NCBI GenBank assembly: GCA_002383165.1 | Contig: DFXK01000017.1 | Span: 1 to 28,943, forward strand | Source: Flavobacteriales bacterium UBA4110 | GTDB taxonomy: Bacteria > Bacteroidota > Bacteroidia > Flavobacteriales > Weeksellaceae | Direction: 5' to 3' | DNA length: 28,943 bases | In this document: piece after piece, positions 12,654-21,334 of the stretch | Numbering within the stretch: the first letter of the stretch is position 1 | Layout of the letters: each line of letters opens with the position of its first letter | Notes under the pieces: model-generated | Told to the model about the DNA's origin: nothing | What the model saw: only the letters and a program-made list of their open reading frames with translations | Databases searched by the model: none | Made by a program: the position numbers and the translations under genes

Positions 12654-14108
12654 TTAATGAGAGATTCTCTCTTTTAGATCCTTGATGTATTTCTTCAATT
12701 CTTTATCAATTTTGGAAACATCTCGGATGGTGTCGCAAGCATACATTACGGTTGAATGGTCTTTTCCACCCATTTCTTCACCGATTTTTGTAAACGTTGC
12801 ATTGGTATATTCTTTTGCAAAATACATTGCCAACTGTCTCGGTAAAGCGATTTCTCTTTTTCTGGTTTTAGATAACAATTGCTCTCTCTGAATCCCGAAA
12901 TAATCGCAAACAACTTCCTGAATGTAAGGAATATTGATGGTTTTCTTTTGAGTTGTTGCTAATTTATTGATCGTGTCTTTTAATAAATCAAGACTGAAAT
13001 CCGATTTATAAACCGTTGAGTAAGCGATTACTGCATTCACAACACCGATTAGTTCTCTAACTCCGTTGGTTTTAACTTCGGAAGCTAAATAATCCAGCAT
13101 ATCATCCGTCAATTCAATTCCGTCACGGCTTAATTTGTCAACGATGATTTTTCTTCTTGTCTCGAAATTTGGCGATTTGATTTCCGCAGAAAGTCCCCAT
13201 TTGAAACGGGAAATAATTCTTTCCTGCGTATCCAAAATATCTGCAGGTGCTTTATCAGAAGTCAAGATGATTTGTTTTCCATTCTGATGCAAATAATCAA
13301 AAATGTGGAAGAAACTATCTTGTGTCGCAGCTTTTCCAGACAAGAACTGAATATCATCGATAATCAAAACATCAATCATCTGATAATAATTCTGGAAGTC
13401 TGTTTTATTTTGGGATTTAGCCGCTTTTACGAAATCCTGAATGAATTTTTCAGAAGACTGGTAAAGCACAACCTTATCAGGAAAAGAAGCTTTTACCTCC
13501 AAACCAATTGCCTGAGCCAGGTGCGTTTTTCCAACACCATATCCACCATAAACAAAAAGCGGGTTAAAGGCGGTTGCTCCAGGTCTTTTTGCAATCGATT
13601 TTGCAACTGTGCAGGCAAACTTGTTGCTTTCACCTTCTACAAAATTATCAAAAGATTGATCTGCTTTTAGATTAGAATCTATATTGATTTTCTTGATTCC
13701 TGGGACTACAAAAGGATTGATATTATTTTCCTTGATAACCGGTCTTGCTTCCTGAATTTTTGGAGCCTGAGTAGAAATTCCTTTTACGTTCATCGTAATT
13801 GGTTTTTCTTTTCCTGCAGGTTTATTTTCCATTACAGAATACCACAATTTCACACCTTTACCGATATTTTTTTTGAGCGCAGCAGACAGTAAAGACAGAT
13901 AATTATCTTCAATATATTCCTTGTAAAAATCGCTTGGAACTAGCAACGTAAGATTATTGTTCACCAAAGAAATTGGCTGAACTTTGTCAAACAATAAGTC
14001 GAAAGAATTTTGTAACTTTTTGAGGTCTGAATTATCCTCCGCTGCGTTTAGATTGTCTCTCATAAACTGGAGACACCTATCCCAGATCAATACCAAATTA
14101 TCATTCAT
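12654..14108 (-). CDS. dnaA: Chromosomal replication initiator DnaA
   Basis: 484 residues, full length. Domain I (about 1-95) recruits helicase; a variable linker (about 96-145) follows; the AAA+ domain III has Walker A GGYGVGKT (188-195), Walker B LIIDDIQF (248-255) and the arginine-finger segment ERIISRFKWG (297-306). Domain IV has the DnaA-box recognition signature GGKDHSTVMYACDTI (447-461). DnaA-ATP assembles on oriC to open the duplex. Unlike the classic arrangement, no dnaN or recF follows and I see no DnaA boxes in the upstream gap. A perfect 14-bp palindrome lies 10 bp before the ATG. It is divergent from the thioesterase gene. Confidence 0.98.
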   Translation of the reverse strand: MNDNLVLIWDRCLQFMRDNLNAAEDNSDLKKLQNSFDLLFDKVQPISLVNNNLTLLVPSDFYKEYIEDNYLSLLSAALKKNIGKGVKLWYSVMENKPAGKEKPITMNVKGISTQAPKIQEARPVIKENNINPFVVPGIKKINIDSNLKADQSFDNFVEGESNKFACTVAKSIAKRPGATAFNPLFVYGGYGVGKTHLAQAIGLEVKASFPDKVVLYQSSEKFIQDFVKAAKSQNKTDFQNYYQMIDVLIIDDIQFLSGKAATQDSFFHIFDYLHQNGKQIILTSDKAPADILDTQERIISRFKWGLSAEIKSPNFETRRKIIVDKLSRDGIELTDDMLDYLASEVKTNGVRELIGVVNAVIAYSTVYKSDFSLDLLKDTINKLATTQKKTINIPYIQEVVCDYFGIQREQLLSKTRKREIALPRQLAMYFAKEYTNATFTKIGEEMGGKDHSTVMYACDTIRDVSKIDKELKKYIKDLKERISH

Positions 14109-14118
14109 TTTCTGCTGC

Positions 14119-14132
14119 TATTACCGGTAATA
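14119..14132. promoter_or_regulatory. 14-bp perfect palindrome in the dnaA leader
   Basis: TATTACCGGTAATA, centred between 14125 and 14126, 10 bp before the dnaA ATG. It is the only GC-containing symmetric motif in an otherwise AT-rich gap and might bind a regulator or form a small RNA hairpin near the ribosome site. Confidence 0.45.
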
Positions 14133-14212
14133 TTTTAGTTTTTTTAGAAGAAGACAAATATCCAATTATAAATTTTTATAAAAAAATAATTTAGCTATTG
14201 ATTATTAAAAAA

Positions 14213-14220
14213 TATATTTG
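14213..14220 (+). promoter_or_regulatory. -7 box TATATTTG of the thioesterase gene
   Basis: An exact TAnnTTTG 22 nt upstream of the ATG at 14243; a TTG at 14198-14200 is closer than the ideal -33 spacing. Confidence 0.45.
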
Positions 14221-14242
14221 TATGAATTATTAATGACTTAAA

Positions 14243-14653
14243 ATGATACACACAACACATTCAATAAGAGTACGTTACGGAGAAACAGACCCAATGAAAT
14301 ACGTCTATTATGGTAACTATGCAGAATATTTTGAAGTCGCAAGAGTTGAACTTTTTCGCACACTTGGAATGTCATATGATGAAATTGAAAAGAGAGGAAT
14401 TTTCCTTCCCGTTTCCGAATATAAAATTAAGTATTTGAAACCAGGACTTTATGACCAACTTTTGGAAATTCATACTTACGTAAAAAAAATTCCGGGCGTT
14501 AAAATTGAATTTGATTACGAAATTTACAACGAAGATAAAGTTAAAATTACAGAAGCTTCCACCACCCTATTTTTCCTGGATGCCGAAACTAATAAAATTG
14601 TAAGATGTCCCGATTTTCTTTTGAATTTAATCAACAAGAATTGGAAGGAATAA
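14243..14653 (+). CDS. YbgC/FadM-type acyl-CoA thioesterase (hotdog fold)
   Basis: 136 residues, the normal length of single-hotdog 4HBT thioesterases. The motif RVRYGETDPMKYVYYGNYAEYFEVARVE (about 9-36) is the family's R-Y-x-E-T-D-x-M..NY..Y-F-E-x-A-R active-site segment with the catalytic Asp at D16. The usual GVVHH has become KYVYY. It hydrolyses acyl-CoA thioesters, probably short or medium chains. The next gene starts 48 bp later but encodes a secreted glycosidase, so a shared function is doubtful. Confidence 0.92.
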   Translation: MIHTTHSIRVRYGETDPMKYVYYGNYAEYFEVARVELFRTLGMSYDEIEKRGIFLPVSEYKIKYLKPGLYDQLLEIHTYVKKIPGVKIEFDYEIYNEDKVKITEASTTLFFLDAETNKIVRCPDFLLNLINKNWKE

Positions 14654-14701
14654 AATCATTCGTCATATAAAATCAATATATTCGGGATTAAAATATTGTC
14701 A

Positions 14702-16456
14702 ATGAAAAAATTACTAGCAATAGTATCATTATCTGTTATATCTTTATTTTCAGCCCAACAAAAAACCTACTGCAATCCTATTAATATAGATTATGATTAT
14801 ACGCCCTTCGAAGTTTTTTCAAAACAAGGAAAACACCGCGCAACTGCAGATCCAGTGATTGTTAATTTCCAGAAAAAGCTTTTCCTATTTTCTACCAATC
14901 AGGAAGGTTATTGGTATTCTGACAATATGCTGGATTGGAAATTTGTAAAAAGAAAATTCTTGAGAGATAATAAATATACACACGACCTGAACGCGCCAGC
15001 AGTTTGGGCAATGAAAGACACTTTGTACGTCTATGGCTCAACCTGGGAACAGGATTTCCCGATTTGGAAAAGTACTAATCCTACAAAAGACGATTGGAAA
15101 ATTGCTGTCGACACTTTGAAAGTTGGCGCTTGGGATCCAGCTTTTCATTACGATGAAGACAAAGACAAGTTATATCTCTATTGGGGTTCCAGCAACGAGT
15201 GGCCACTTTTGGGAACCGAAGTTAAAACTAAAACAATGCAGTCCGAAGGTTTTGTAAAACCTATTTTAAGATTAAAACCAGAAGACCACGGCTGGGAAAG
15301 ATTTGGAGAATACAATGATAATGTTTTTCTTCAACCATTTGTAGAAGGTGCTTGGGTTACGAAATATAAGGACAAATATTATATGCAATATGGTGCGCCA
15401 GCAACGGAATTCAGTGGTTATTCTGATGGGGTGTATGTTTCAAAAAAACCTTTAGAAGGTTATGAATATCAGCAACACAATCCGTTTTCTTATAAACCTG
15501 GAGGTTTTGCAAGAGGAGCTGGACACGGCGCAACATTTCAGGATAATTTCAATAACTGGTGGCACGTTTCTACGATTTTCATTTCAACCAAAAATAACTT
15601 TGAGAGACGATTGGGAATATGGCCAACCGGATTTGATATAGATGATGTAATGTATACCAACACCGCTTATGGTGATTATCCAACTTTGCTACCACAATAT
15701 GCGCAAGGAAAAGATTTTTCAAAAGGCTTATTTCCTGGTTGGATGTTATTGAATTATAACAAACCTGTTCAAGTTTCTTCAACTTTGGGTGGTTATCATT
15801 CTAATTATGCCGTTGACGAAGACATCAAAACCTATTGGTCTGCAAAAACCGGAAATTCTGGAGAATGGTTTCAAACTGACTTGGGAGAAGTTTCTACAAT
15901 CAATGCGATTCAAGTTAATTATGCAGACCAAGACGTTGAGTTTATGGGGAAAACGCTCGGCAAAATGCATCAGTATAAAATCTATGGTTCTAATGATGGC
16001 AAAAACTGGAAAGTGATTGTTGACAAATCTAAAAACCAAACCGATGTTCCTCACGATTACATCGAATTCCAAAATCCAGTAAAAGCTAGATTCCTGAAAA
16101 TGGAAAATCTGAAAATGCCAACAGGAAAATTTGCATTAAGCGGATTCCGAGTGTTTGGAAAAGGTGCTGGAACAAAACCTGGAAAAGTTCAAAACTTCGT
16201 TCCTTTAAGGGCTGACCCGAAAAAATATGGCGAAAGAAGAAGCATCTGGTTCAAATGGCAGCAAAATTCAGATGCAGATGGTTACGTCATCTATTGGGGA
16301 AAATCGCCGGATAAATTATATGGAAGCATTATGGTTTACGGCAAAAACGAATATTTCTTCACAGGAGCAGACAGAACAGATGCGTATTATTTTCAAATTG
16401 AAGCCTTTAACGCGAACGGAATCTCTGAAAGAACGGAGGTTGTAAAATCAGAATAA
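14702..16456 (+). CDS. Secreted GH43-like glycoside hydrolase with F5/8C and FN3 domains
   Basis: 584 residues from the ATG at 14702 (an in-frame TTG two codons earlier is less likely). A signal peptide ends near FSAQQK. The N-terminal five-bladed propeller carries the three acids expected in GH43: D50 in ATADPVI (general base), D145 in AWDPAF, and E216 in FVEGAWVTK (general acid). An F5/8 type C (CBM32-like) domain follows (about 353-485: SSTLGGYHSNYAVDEDIKTYW, WFQTDLGEV), then a fibronectin type III domain (about 493-584). GH43 enzymes cut arabinan, xylan or galactan side chains; the CBM would bind glycan. No SusC/SusD pair is adjacent, so this is not an obvious polysaccharide-utilisation locus. 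There is no C-terminal sorting domain. Confidence 0.88.
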   Translation: MKKLLAIVSLSVISLFSAQQKTYCNPINIDYDYTPFEVFSKQGKHRATADPVIVNFQKKLFLFSTNQEGYWYSDNMLDWKFVKRKFLRDNKYTHDLNAPAVWAMKDTLYVYGSTWEQDFPIWKSTNPTKDDWKIAVDTLKVGAWDPAFHYDEDKDKLYLYWGSSNEWPLLGTEVKTKTMQSEGFVKPILRLKPEDHGWERFGEYNDNVFLQPFVEGAWVTKYKDKYYMQYGAPATEFSGYSDGVYVSKKPLEGYEYQQHNPFSYKPGGFARGAGHGATFQDNFNNWWHVSTIFISTKNNFERRLGIWPTGFDIDDVMYTNTAYGDYPTLLPQYAQGKDFSKGLFPGWMLLNYNKPVQVSSTLGGYHSNYAVDEDIKTYWSAKTGNSGEWFQTDLGEVSTINAIQVNYADQDVEFMGKTLGKMHQYKIYGSNDGKNWKVIVDKSKNQTDVPHDYIEFQNPVKARFLKMENLKMPTGKFALSGFRVFGKGAGTKPGKVQNFVPLRADPKKYGERRSIWFKWQQNSDADGYVIYWGKSPDKLYGSIMVYGKNEYFFTGADRTDAYYFQIEAFNANGISERTEVVKSE

Positions 16457-16483
16457 ATTTTAAGTGTTTAATTATAAAAATTC

Positions 16484-16516
16484 AAGCTTTCGGAGTAATT
16501 CTTCTAAAGCTTTTTT
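16484..16516 (+). terminator. Terminator after the GH43-like gene
   Basis: AAGCTTT...AAAGCTT with an inner GGAG/CTTC pairing, followed by TTTTTT. It separates the glycosidase from the ligase/hydrolase array. Confidence 0.7.
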
Positions 16517-16688
16517 ATTAGTACTGATTATTATTTCGAAATATCAAATTTTCATTAATTCAAAGAATTCAAATATTAGATTAATATTTATTAACAAACT
16601 CAATTTTTTAAATAAAAATACCCAACGATCTTTCATTAATTGAAATAATTTTATAAATTTATAAATAGTAAAAGAATTTTAAAAGCGA

Positions 16689-17813
16689 ATGGAGTTTTTT
16701 CTGACATCAGAAGATAATGATGACCGACCAATTTTTATTACCGGAAATTTCAATAAGTGGAATCCGAAAGATTCAAAATTCAGGTTGGAAAAAATGGATG
16801 ACAAAAATTATCACATCAATATTCCAGATGAATTATTAAATCATGAAATAGAATATAAGTTTACAAAAGGTGGTTGGGAAAATGTCGAGATTGATAAATA
16901 TGACAACATTACACCGAATAGAAAAACAAAAAAAGAAAAAAAGAAAACGCAAGACACGGTCGAAAAATGGAGACTGAATTGGGGACCTTTCAAAAAAGAA
17001 TTTTTCCCGATTGCTGAATTGGTTGATAATGCATTCTATATTCCTCAGCTTGATAAGACAAGAAAAGTTTGGGCACTTTTGCCTTATGACTATTACCATT
17101 CGGACAAAAGTTATCCGGTTTTGTATTTGCAAGATGCACAGAATTTATTCAATGACGGTTCCGAATTTGGAAATTGGGAAATTGATAAAAAATTGGCTCT
17201 TCTTGCAGAATATGGACGAGGCGATTTGATTGTAATTGCTGTGGAACACGGTAACGATGACCGAATCAAAGAATATATTTTTGATAACGAAGAGGTGACG
17301 AAAAATGCTGAAGGCAAAAAATATTTGAGGTTCATTACCGATACTTTGAAACCTTGGATTGATAAAAATTACAGAACCAAAAAAGACAGAGAAAACACGG
17401 GAATTGGTGGAAGCTCTTTGGGTGGATTGATTAGCATTTATGGAGGATTTCTTTATCCCGAAGTTTATTCCAAGCTATTGATTTTTTCGCCGTCGCTTTG
17501 GGTAGAACCGGAAAATGATTTTCCGATGATTACATTCAGTAATCCTTACAAACTGAAAGTCTATTTGTACGGAGGAAGACAAGAAGGCTCCAGGATGGTT
17601 GGAAGAATAAGATTATTTGAAAAAGCTTTGAAAAAATTGACGACTCAAAAATCATTTGACTTTGAAGTCAGAACCAACATCAACGACCAAGGAACACATC
17701 AGGAATTTTTCTGGTCGCAGGAATTTCCAAGAGCTGTAGAATGGCTTTTCATAGACAGTTTGGAAAGTCCCGTGAAAGCCAAAGATGAATTAGAAGATAA
17801 TTTAAATCAATAG
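16689..17813 (+). CDS. Esterase (alpha/beta hydrolase) with N-terminal CBM48/E-set-like domain
   Basis: 374 residues without a signal peptide. Residues about 12-75 (RPIFITGNFNKWNP, then a beta-rich stretch) look like a CBM48/isoamylase-type E-set domain. A lysine-rich linker (about 77-90) leads into an esterase-D/PF00756-like hydrolase: YPVLYLQDAQNLF, the nucleophile elbow GIGGSSLGG with S243, and a C-terminal H337 in GTHQEFFW; the acid may be E299. It probably hydrolyses an ester of a small molecule or peptide in the cytosol. It opens the run of ligase genes; the 66-bp gap to the aminopeptidase holds a repeat-type hairpin. A fibre- or siderophore-type esterase is an alternative. Confidence 0.8.
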   Translation: MEFFLTSEDNDDRPIFITGNFNKWNPKDSKFRLEKMDDKNYHINIPDELLNHEIEYKFTKGGWENVEIDKYDNITPNRKTKKEKKKTQDTVEKWRLNWGPFKKEFFPIAELVDNAFYIPQLDKTRKVWALLPYDYYHSDKSYPVLYLQDAQNLFNDGSEFGNWEIDKKLALLAEYGRGDLIVIAVEHGNDDRIKEYIFDNEEVTKNAEGKKYLRFITDTLKPWIDKNYRTKKDRENTGIGGSSLGGLISIYGGFLYPEVYSKLLIFSPSLWVEPENDFPMITFSNPYKLKVYLYGGRQEGSRMVGRIRLFEKALKKLTTQKSFDFEVRTNINDQGTHQEFFWSQEFPRAVEWLFIDSLESPVKAKDELEDNLNQ

Positions 17814-17833
17814 CGTCGGGCTTTAGCCCGATG
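17814..17833. repeat. Short GTCGGGCT palindrome repeat
   Basis: CGTCGGGCT-TT-AGCCCGATG forms a hairpin directly after the esterase stop. There is no T tract on either strand, so it resembles a REP-like element more than a terminator. Confidence 0.5.
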
Positions 17834-17879
17834 AAAAATTAAAGATTGTATTTGGCTTTATCCAAAATTTAAAAAGTTT

Positions 17880-19286
17880 ATGATTAAAATTTATAATAAA
17901 AAAGAAAAAACAACCCAAAACATATACCTGTTCAGCGAAGACGATTGGGAACAGGAAAAAAACTCGTATCCGAACGTTGAATTATTCTTCAACGGAAAAA
18001 AAAATGACATTTTCATTAAAACTCACTCGGATAAGTTCGATTTTTTCATTGGAATTGGGAAAGATTCAAAAGGATACGAAATCCAAGCTATCGCAAACAA
18101 ATTTGCTAATGATTATAAAAAAAGCTTGCAGGCAGTTCCAACTTCGGTTCATTCAAATTTAGGATTAGATTTGACAGAAGAATTAGTAAAAGGCTTATTT
18201 TTAGGAACTTATCACTATCCATTTGAAAAATCGCATCCGTTTTGGCAAGAGAATTTTGAACTTCATTTTGAAAATATTTCTGAAGAAGAGGGAAAAAATT
18301 TAGCCTTAAAAACAGAAGCACTTTGCAACGGACAATTTGCCGGAATGGAATGGCTGAATAAACCTGCCAATCATAAAAAGGTGAAGCAAATTTCAGATTT
18401 TTTGAAATCAACCGCAGAAAAGTACAATCTAAAATATAAATCATTCAACAGAGAAAAATCGATTAAGGAAGGTTTAGGTGCGTTTGTAGCCGTAAATCAA
18501 GGAAGTTCGCAAGAAGCCGCGTTTACCATTTTGGAATACAATTGTGGAAAAACCGATGCAAAAACTTTCGGGTTAGTTGGAAAATGCGTTTTGTTCGACA
18601 CTGGTGGGATTTCCATCAAACCATCAGACAATATGCATTATATGAAAAGTGATATGGGCGGTGCAAGCGCAGTTATAGGAGCTTTGATTACAGCTTCGGA
18701 ACTGAAACTTCCTGTAAACATCATCGCCATTCTGCCGATTACGGATAATGCTGTATCGGAAAATGCGTACTTGCCGAGCGATGTTGTGACGGCTTACAAT
18801 GGAAAAACCATTGAAGTTCTAAACACCGATGCTGAAGGCAGAATGACTTTAGCAGACGGACTTTCTTATTTGTCAAAAAATTACAAAACTGATGTTTTGA
18901 TTGATTTGGCAACGCTCACAGGAAGTTCGGTTAGGATGTTTGGTTACACTTGTGGTGCTTATTTTTCTAACAATGATGAGTTGAAAAAGAATTTGGAAAA
19001 ATCCGCCGATAAAACCAATCAGCGACTTTGGAATCTCCCACTTTGGGATATTTGGAAAGATGATTTTACTTCGGATGTTGCAGATTTTAAGAACATTTCG
19101 ATGAAACCTTTTGGAGATTGCATTATTGCTGGAAAATTCTTGGAACAGTTTATAGAAGGACACGAAAATTGGGCGCATCTGGATATTGCCGGCGTTGCGT
19201 TTGGGAATGTTGGTTATGCCAAAGATAAAGCAGCGACTGGTTATGGCGTTCAGCTTTTGTTAGACTTTATAGAAAATTATAATTAA
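17880..19286 (+). CDS. M17 leucyl-aminopeptidase family protein
   Basis: 468 residues. All active-site residues of M17 are visible: K235 and D240 in GLVGKCVLFDTGG, K247 in SIKP, D258 in MKSDMGGA, and D317, E319, R321 in NTDAEGRMTLADGLSY. A hexameric two-metal aminopeptidase is therefore expected to be active. The N-terminal macro-like domain (about 1-145) is diverged. M17 enzymes release N-terminal residues from peptides, and some act as Cys-Gly dipeptidases in glutathione turnover. Placed 37 bp before an ATP-grasp ligase gene, it may trim or recycle the peptide made by this locus, although a general housekeeping role is possible. Confidence 0.92.
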   Translation: MIKIYNKKEKTTQNIYLFSEDDWEQEKNSYPNVELFFNGKKNDIFIKTHSDKFDFFIGIGKDSKGYEIQAIANKFANDYKKSLQAVPTSVHSNLGLDLTEELVKGLFLGTYHYPFEKSHPFWQENFELHFENISEEEGKNLALKTEALCNGQFAGMEWLNKPANHKKVKQISDFLKSTAEKYNLKYKSFNREKSIKEGLGAFVAVNQGSSQEAAFTILEYNCGKTDAKTFGLVGKCVLFDTGGISIKPSDNMHYMKSDMGGASAVIGALITASELKLPVNIIAILPITDNAVSENAYLPSDVVTAYNGKTIEVLNTDAEGRMTLADGLSYLSKNYKTDVLIDLATLTGSSVRMFGYTCGAYFSNNDELKKNLEKSADKTNQRLWNLPLWDIWKDDFTSDVADFKNISMKPFGDCIIAGKFLEQFIEGHENWAHLDIAGVAFGNVGYAKDKAATGYGVQLLLDFIENYN

Positions 19287-19287
19287 A

Positions 19288-19315
19288 TCATCGGTCATCA
19301 GTCATCTGACCTCCG
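19288..19315. repeat. Second heptamer-periodic array
   Basis: Units TCATCGG, TCATCAG, TCATCTG, then a degenerate ACCTCCG, starting right after the aminopeptidase stop. Same 7-bp period as the array at 9736-9770 but a different sequence. Confidence 0.6.
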
Positions 19316-19323
19316 ACAAAAAT

Positions 19324-20535
19324 ATGAATATGGAAAAAACGATTGTTTGCATCTCTTGTTATTACAAAGGTTATGATTTTATGGACGAGTGCAAAAAACT
19401 CGGCAACAAAGTCATTTTGATTACGTCAGAAAACCTGAAAGAAAAGAATTGGCCTTGGCACGCTATAGACGAGATTTATTATATGCCAGAGCTTGAACCT
19501 TCGGTTTGGAATCTTGACCATTTGGTTCAGGGATTTGCTTATCTGATGAAAAACCACCAGATCGATGCGGTTATTGCTTTGGATGATTATGATGTAGAAA
19601 AAGCGGCAATGATTCGTGAAACCTATCGTATTCCTGGGATGGGACAAACGACACATCGTTATTTCCGAGATAAATTGGCAATGCGCCAACAGGCAAAAGA
19701 CAACGGGATTTCTGTTCCAGAATTTTCTTCTATTTTCAATGATGCAAAACTTCATCAATTCACGCAAGATGTTCCCGGACCTTGGGTTTTGAAACCTCGT
19801 TCTGAAGCTTCAGCAAGTGGAATCAAAAAAATCAATTCTGCTGATGAACTTTGGCCGGCTGTGGAAAATCTTGGCGATGAACGTTACAAATTCCTTTTAG
19901 AAGCTTTCAAACCTGGCGATGTTTATCACGTAGATTGTTTGGTTTATAATAAAGAGATTGTATTTTCTTGCTTTTCAAAATATCTATCTCCACCAATGAA
20001 AGTTTCCCACGAAGGTGGTGTTTTCAGAACCAAAACATTGGATAAAAATTCTGAAGAAGCAAAAGGCTTGGAACAAATCAACAAAGAAGTTCTGACAAAA
20101 TTCGGAATCCAAAATGGTGCAACTCACAGTGAGTTTATCAGAGGAATTGACGGACAATATTACTTTTTAGAAACTTCGTCAAGAGTTGGTGGCGCACACA
20201 TTCCTGATATGGTAGAAGCAGCAACAGGCGTAAATATTTGGAGAGAATGGGCAAGATTGGAAAATGCCTTGTTAGAAGGAACTCAATATTCGGTTGAGGA
20301 AACTCGGAAATTATATTCTGGATTGATTGTGGCATTAGCAAAAGACAAACATCCCAATATTGACAATTTGAAAAGCGACGAAGTGGTAAAATTTCTACCC
20401 ATCGATTATCATATCGGAATTGTTTATAAATCCGACAATCCCGAAAGAATTCAGCAAAAATTAGATGAAGCGGCAACCTATGTCACAGAAGAGATTCTGA
20501 ATATCATTCCGCCAAAAGACAAACCGACCAGCTAA
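19324..20535 (+). CDS. ATP-grasp carboxylate-amine ligase (first of the cluster)
   Basis: 403 residues. A pre-ATP-grasp Rossmann-like domain (about 1-112: TIVCISCYYKG, IDAVIALDDYDV) is followed by the ATP-grasp core. K117 (RYFRDKLAM) and K157 (WVLKPRSEASASG, the flexible loop) bind ATP; E193 (LLEAFKPG) contacts adenine or ribose. E270 (HSEF) and E283 (FLETSSRVGG) are the metal ligands. The usual Asn two residues after the second Glu is S285 here. The R-V-G-G end resembles peptide-forming ligases of the carnosine synthase / L-amino acid ligase type. It should join a carboxylate to an amine through an acyl phosphate; substrates unknown. Start ATG at 19324 or the third codon. Confidence 0.88.
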   Translation: MNMEKTIVCISCYYKGYDFMDECKKLGNKVILITSENLKEKNWPWHAIDEIYYMPELEPSVWNLDHLVQGFAYLMKNHQIDAVIALDDYDVEKAAMIRETYRIPGMGQTTHRYFRDKLAMRQQAKDNGISVPEFSSIFNDAKLHQFTQDVPGPWVLKPRSEASASGIKKINSADELWPAVENLGDERYKFLLEAFKPGDVYHVDCLVYNKEIVFSCFSKYLSPPMKVSHEGGVFRTKTLDKNSEEAKGLEQINKEVLTKFGIQNGATHSEFIRGIDGQYYFLETSSRVGGAHIPDMVEAATGVNIWREWARLENALLEGTQYSVEETRKLYSGLIVALAKDKHPNIDNLKSDEVVKFLPIDYHIGIVYKSDNPERIQQKLDEAATYVTEEILNIIPPKDKPTS

Positions 20536-20593
20536 TGCTTAATTATGAATAATAAATTTCTGAATTTCATAATCTTTTAATTTTAAAATAACA

Positions 20594-21307
20594 ATGCCTC
20601 AAATCATACATACAGATTATTATTCACATATTCTTGGAATGAGCCTTCAGGTCGAAGTTACAGGACATTTCGGTTATCCTATTATTATGTTCCCGACTTC
20701 GCAAGGGTCTTATACTCAGAATGCCGATTTTCATTTGAATGGAAGTATTTCACATTTCACAGACAGTGGAATTTTGAAATTATTCAATATTCAGACGATT
20801 GATAAGTTTAGTTTTTATGACAAAGGAATTTCACCTTATCAAAGAATAAGAAATTACGAAATGTATGTTCAGTTTTTGGTTCAGGAGTTTATTCCTTATA
20901 TCCAAAGAACACACAACACACATCGTGTAGCTGTTGCAGGCGCAAGTTTTGGTGGTTATCACGCTGCAAATTTTGCGTTTAGATTTCCGGATCTGGTTTC
21001 GCATCTTTTCTGTCTGTCTGGTGCTTTTAACATCCGGAATTTTATGGACGGCTATCAGGATCAGCTGATTTATTTCAATTGTCCGGATGAATTCGTGAAG
21101 AATGATGAAGCCTGGAAATATAAGCATATGCATATTGTTCTCAGTACATCTGACCGTGACATTTGTTTGGAATCAACGAGAAAAATGGAGGGCATCTTAA
21201 CATCAAAAGGAATTAATCACTGGTATGATGAGCAAAAATGGATAGATCACGATTGGGTGCTTTGGAGAATGGTTTTCCCGACATTTATTGGAAGATTTTT
21301 CGGTTAA
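20594..21307 (+). CDS. Esterase-family alpha/beta hydrolase
   Basis: 237 residues with no signal peptide, the length of compact PF00756-type esterases. The nucleophile elbow is VAGASFGGYHA with S118; the acid is probably D187 or D189 in STSDRDICLE; H219 in WIDHDWVLWR completes the triad. The second hydrolase of this fold in the array, it lacks the carbohydrate-binding-like extension of the first. It lies 58 bp after the first ATP-grasp gene on the same strand. It could remove an ester protecting group or hydrolyse the ligase product. Confidence 0.88.
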   Translation: MPQIIHTDYYSHILGMSLQVEVTGHFGYPIIMFPTSQGSYTQNADFHLNGSISHFTDSGILKLFNIQTIDKFSFYDKGISPYQRIRNYEMYVQFLVQEFIPYIQRTHNTHRVAVAGASFGGYHAANFAFRFPDLVSHLFCLSGAFNIRNFMDGYQDQLIYFNCPDEFVKNDEAWKYKHMHIVLSTSDRDICLESTRKMEGILTSKGINHWYDEQKWIDHDWVLWRMVFPTFIGRFFG

Positions 21308-21334
21308 TATTCTAATAATTTAAAAACAAATAAA

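Noticed and set aside
14109..14242. oriC beside dnaA
   Set aside because: No DnaA-box clusters or dnaN/recF neighbour are visible; only AT-rich sequence and one palindrome.
14243..16456. Polysaccharide-utilisation locus around the GH43-like enzyme
   Set aside because: There is no SusC/SusD pair, regulator or second glycosidase; the enzyme is a lone secreted protein after a thioesterase gene.
17814..17833. Terminator after the first esterase gene
   Set aside because: The hairpin lacks a T tract on either strand, so it fits a repeat element better.
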